Origin: Henricia sp. BOLD:AAB3569
Taxonomy: Eukaryota; Echinodermata; Asteroidea; Spinulosida; Echinasteridae
Length of the DNA: 64,000 nucleotides
Assembly: GCA_037783545.1 (NCBI GenBank)
Contig: JBBELK010000303.1
Location: 682,001-746,000 of the forward strand
Direction: 5' to 3'
Shown here: one piece after another, positions 53,701 to 59,700 of the stretch
Position numbering within the stretch: position 1 is the stretch's first letter
Layout: every line of letters begins with the position of its first letter
The notes under the pieces: generated by a model
The model's input: the letters and a program-made list of their open reading frames with translations, nothing else
Told to the model about the DNA's origin: nothing
Databases searched by the model: none
Translations under genes and position numbers: made by a program

Positions 53701-56700
53701 TAGTCTTTCCTCAAGCCCGTGCCCGCTAGTGTTTTTTTATTTTTGTTTGCATAAACAAAACCGCGCGGAAAATAAACCTTGCCGCGAATGTCTTGACTAA
53801 AGGCTAGCATATGAATGTTTAAGAAATGAGAGGTAATCGGACCATTAAATTACATGTACAATGAAACCAAAACACTTCCAATTAATAGTTAAACAAATAG
53901 ACCCCTTGCACAGATGGCAATGATAGGTGGCAGTCTAGACCCAGTAACTGAGTCGTTGGCTCCATTTTTGACGATTTTGGTTTTTTCTTTTTGCCCAACG
54001 ACTCGGGCAATACATATACGCTACATGCAGAACTTTAAATTTCGCGCACTTTTTGCCGAACGATGTGATCCAGAAACTGCCCCAAAAAACAACCAACAGA
54101 CTTCAAACCTGGCCGAAAATGCACTTTCTGCATTCTAGACTTCCCAGAGATCATTATAGTGCCTTCTTCTGGTACTTAGTGGCAGTCATATTGCCACAGA
54201 GCATCATGCACTTTGTGGATCTACATGTACGTGTATGTATTGTTCATAAAATAAGTCTGGAGAGACTTTTTCACCAGGATCATAACTCTGTGCAAAGCCA
54301 GTTATCTTCTCTCAAAACAAAAGAAATATCTAAAGACAGATCTAAGGAGATACATGTAACTTCAGCAACAAATAGTGCAACGACATACCTTTCTGAAAAC
54401 CCTGTGTACAAATTTCCTATTTAAAATATATGTAACATAGGACACATACTTTGTGACATTTTTTGGTGTCCTTGTATATTGGAAATTTGCACACAGGGCT
54501 TTCAGGAAAGTATGTTGTGGTACTATTCGTTGCAGTTCTTTAGCAGAAGTTATCTACTTAGATCTATCTTAAGATATTTCTTTCGTTTTGAGAGAAAATG
54601 AATGACATTGTACAGCTCAATCCTGGAGGAAAAGGTCTCTCTAGTATTGAAAACAGACACAAATAATGAAAACCTGCCCCCTGTCCTGGCCGCCGGTGGA
54701 AAGGGTCTTTAAGAAGTAAAGTCCACTTATTTTTAAAATTTTTTTATAGCATAGAACAATCAGTAGCTAGGAAAAGAATGAAAAAAAATGATTTAATACT
54801 GGCCTTAGAAAATAGAACGTACATGTACATCTGTGAGGCATATTTTTAAAACCAGAAATTCAGTTTGCTTTTTCTAAAACCAGACGCTTTCCTTCACATT
54901 GCCTCTATACACCAAGGTGTACATGTATAGCTGGTATGAGCCAATTGTGTTGGGAAAAACTGCTTTGGGTAAACCTGCGAATGACTGGCATTCCATCCAG
55001 GAGAGCAGCAATGCTCCTAGTCACTCCATCCCAAAACCAGGGACAAGTTCACTTTTCGTATGAGCCTGTCATATCAATGAACATCCCACAGAAGTAACCA
55101 CCAGAGCCCCTTGTATGTAGTACGTGCCATATGCCTTAACAACATTTGGTGCCTGTGTTTTCAGAGCCTTTTAAGGGATCTTTCCATTCTGCTACAAAAA
55201 ACTAATACAAAAGAGGAGATTTGAGTCCAAAGAGCGAATATTTTTGCCCGGCAGTAAATGTGTTGGTTGGTTAGACTTAAGACTATGCATGGTGGAAATC
55301 AACGTATGTAAGGGTTTACGGTAGCACCATGTGAATCTCTTTTGTATCTCTTTTGTATATGGGTCATTCTATAAATTTGAGGTCCAATTTTTCTGTCCCC
55401 CGTTACATCTGACATCTTGTAAAATGTTGTAGTTTTTTAATTCAGGACATATTCTTTAAATGCCTTCTATTTCAAAGAGTGATTACATAAAGTACAATTC
55501 ATAAAAAATATGTTTTGAAGGCATTTTTAATGATACTTGTACGGCAAAAAGCAGTACGTCAGGTGTAACGGGGACAGAAAAATGTCACACGTTGGACCCC
55601 AAATTTATAGAATGACCCATATACATACATGACATGTATGTGTGGTTCTGAAAAGAACCGGTGAGTGTGAACTCAACGTTTCGAACAGCGTGCTCCTGAA
55701 GATGAACAGAGCACACTGTTCGAAACGTTAGGTTCACACTCACCGGTTCTTTTCAGAAGCACACATAGGCCTATACAAAAGAGATCCACATGGTGCTACC
55801 GTAAACCCTTACACAAATAAATGGGCCATTCCCAGTACATCGGTGCAAATGGAAAACTGAAAATCTGAAATTTTAAGTTCTCAGAACAGATTTGCATTTT
55901 ATTGCCAAACAAAAAACTTAACATCTTCTGAAACTTTTCTGACAAATGGTGGCGCTATTGGTTTATTAATTTTAGAACCCACGACCATCATTCGTGGGAA
56001 ATGAAAACGAATAATAAATCGTGGTAATCGTGGTAAATAATAAATTCGTAACGTAAATTTCAAGAAGTACTTTTGGCTGGTAAATGACCCAACATACAAA
56101 CATATTTCACTGGGAACGTCCTGTAATCTACAAGTACATGTAGGAATACAGGGCTTACGTTTGGGCCGCATTGTATGTACATAGTATGTATGTATACCTA
56201 AATCTGGTAACGTATGTTTCACGCCATAAAACCACCCTTTTGAAAGCCAGAAAAAAATGCTCTGGTACGGAGATATACTGTCGTCTTGGGTTTCACGATA
56301 TGAGGAATGAATAATACAGTATTAATCTGTTGGTTCAAATTGATGCATCTTTATTACGTTTGATTAAATTTTTCAGAATTAACGTGACTTCGTCGGTAAC
56401 GTAGGTTGCGGTGAAATTTGCGACACATTTTGAAATTAAAAATTGAAGCTCTAAATGTATTAAAGGAAAATCCTCTTCAGTCATCATGTTGACATAACAT
56501 TTCCACATACATTAATATCAAAACCAGTGGAAAGTGACACTCATTATGAACAGCACAACCTTGGATATGCCATTTTTCGTTTTTGCGACACATGCTTTTA
56601 GTGTTGTATCGATGAAAACATGCATCAAAGATTGTTGCTGGGATGAAAAACAACATGATTGGAGACGGCTTATATTTTTGAACTTTGTCTGTGATGAGTT

Positions 56701-59700
56701 GCTTTATAGCATAGCAGTACATTTCAAACAGATCATGCCCGGATTTGTTCATACAGCTTGCTCAAACGTATGCTACATGAAAATCACGTGTTTGCACCGA
56801 TGTACTGGGAATGGCCCAAATGTGTTTTTAAAAAGTAGGCCTAGGGTATAAATGTACGTGCTATGCAATAGTTAATTTCTTTTGCCCCTACAGGAACAAA
56901 TCAGACTGAAAAACAGACACAAAACCAAGGTGAAGAAAACAGTTCAATGGGAGTTAAAAAGGTATAATGTTATGTGAAGACAATAAAATATATCCCCTTT
57001 TATCACATGTATACATTCGTGCATGTTTCTTGAAAGGGATTTTTTTCTTTCTGTCCAAATACCTGTGACCGAAGGGGTTATAGGGTTACAGCTAATGTTT
57101 TTGCGCTCAAAATTTTAAAAGGGGGAAAAAAAATTGCTCAATAGACCAGTTGCGTGATAGATTTGCATAAATCCTAGAGTCCCGCCTTCACGCTATGGCA
57201 CTCGCATGCAAGTGAGTAAATCACCAAACTACCTGGCAAATCGGGGGTGCACGCTAGTCCATAGTAGCCAGCGCGAAAGTGCGTGTGGTACCTGGAATAC
57301 CTTGCACATTACTCAATGTATTTTTAAGCTGGACCATCCGAAAATACATGTTGAGGTGAACATGTTGAAACATGAAGCCATCGAGAATTTTCCTCAAAAT
57401 GGCGAAATAGAACATGTTTTTTGACTTGAAATCGATGTCAACTTTGAAAGCTGGAACATTTCCAAGAGTGATGCATTCAGAAAAATGGAGAAACAATTTT
57501 GGGTTATGTGACTGATTTGAAGTTGCTGATCAACATATTCAATCAACATGGTCCAGCTTAGAAATACACAGAGTAATGTGCGAGGTATTCCAGGTACCGC
57601 ACGGTTACCATGTGCCAGCGTGCACCCCCTGGAAACGGGCGCGATTTGGCAGATATAGTATGGTGCTTGAGTCACTCGTACGAGAGCGCCATATAGCGCG
57701 AAGGTGGGACTCTAGCATTTATGTAAATATAAGGCGTGACTCCAAGACTTATGCAAATCTATCACGCAACTGGTCTATTGGGCAATTGAATCACAAACTG
57801 AAGGTTAAAGCACCCAAATATTTCAAACCACTCAAGGTACATTCACCCTTCAGCAAGGCACTTAACAGCAATTGCTCTATCCTTTGGGTGGGATGTAAAG
57901 CCATAGGTCCAGTGTGTTACGTAATACATTTAAAAGATCTCTGAAAATTTGTTTGCAAAGAGAAGGGATTCTCCCCAGTGTTTCTGGCTTGACTGCCAAA
58001 GGGCACCACTCTTCTATGTACATGTATCTCAATTTTTAGCAGCTGGTTTCTGATAAAGCTAACGGCACCCTGCTTTCACTTTGGCCCATTTTCTCCCAGA
58101 CGGATATCTCCATTGAGTACAAGAAGAACTCTGGAAGCTTGAACTCATCTGAAAGTGGAATACAAGTGACAACTGATCAGCTTTCAAGTGATTCAAGTTG
58201 TGGCGACATTCAGCCAAACCTACATGTAAAAGGGTAAGATACATTTACATGTGCTGTACAAAATATCCTATGAGTGCGAGTGGAACACAGAATAACTAGC
58301 CTGGCCGGATTCGATGTCACGAGTATACAACGCGGCAGTGCCCATACTTGAAAACAAGAGTACGCGCCTGCGCAGTTACAAAAACAATTTAAAATATTTT
58401 TCTAGAAACATAAAGGTTATTCGCTTTCAAATGAAAAAATATTGACGAACATTTTGTTATCAAACAATTACTGTCAATATTTCAAATTATTGGTGGTCTG
58501 CCAATAATTCAACTCAATTCAAGGCAAGGTGCAAATGCGGCCGTACAGAAACGGCGTTTTTTACAGGGTTGCTGATGTCAATGCAAAATATGACATTTGT
58601 TTTTGCTAAACTAAAGTAAATGCTTTAAAAATCGAATATGCTGAGAACCACGGAAAATATAACTTCAAGACAACCCATGTGACGTGCTCTCAGCCAGAAG
58701 GAATGCATAGACTGTCTAAGGTATTTATGAATTATAAAATTTTATTGGTGTTATTTTTTTTAACAGACATAACGCCAACATCCAAGGTGCATCAAGAAAG
58801 CAAGGAGGGTCTCGACCCCTGAATCGTATCAGAGCTGGTCGTGGGAGAGCTCGCACAAGGTAAATTTCCAGTTTGTCCTTACACTGGCACATAAAACTGT
58901 TTAAAACAAGTTATGTATTTGTTTACCTGTAAAGCACACTAACCCTGTATAATAGTGCAAGCCATTTGCCAGATATATTCCCACAGTACATGTACATGTC
59001 CCTTGCCTGCCCTTTCAGCAATGACGTGTCATTCCTGTGTACAATGACCAAGGACATTTTCTGTGTGTTAAAGATTGTAAATTAATTACGTAATTCAAAC
59101 CGTACTACGCTGCCTCTAGTATATATCTATATGATCTCAAAAGATAGTTTTCCATGCTTCAACAATAATGGGATGCATGCCTGCTTTATGCATCTCTCGA
59201 TGTTTAGGCAGTTTGTAATACTGTAAAAGCCAATATTTTCGCGCATTTCAACATCACTGACATTTTCGCGAGTTGTTATTTTCGCGGATGGAAATTATGT
59301 TTTGTTTCAGGGATCGCCACAATTGTTGCAAACAATATTTTCGCGGGTTGTTATTTTCGCGGGCTCTGAATGGTGCGCGAAATGCGCGAAAATAAAACCA
59401 CAGCGAATATTTCAGCTTTTACAGTAGTTAGACAAGGAATGCACTATAAGAACTAGTTATTACTGCAATGCATTTAAAAAAAGTTGTACACTGACAAATC
59501 GACCTTAGCAATGGATACTTCATTCTTGGCCCAAAACTCCAAGCATGGATCCACTTCCTCCTCAGTGGCCTTCAAGTAGTGGGTAAGCTTTGATGCTGCT
59601 GTTTTGGAGCCACTGCTTGCTCGTGTTTCATGAGAGGCGAGGTGGGAAGAGGTCCCTCGTTCAGTCTCGCTAACAATGAGATCTGCATTAATGTGAAAGA

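Larger units (their letters stand above)
55308..55811. mobile_element. composite foldback split by a MITE
   Basis: Outer inverted ends GTAAGGGTTTACGGTAGCAC and complement, extending through CCATGTG-ATCTCTTTTGTAT. Interior holds the TA MITE (55360-55619) and a 125-bp hairpin (55640-55765). Confidence 0.8.
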
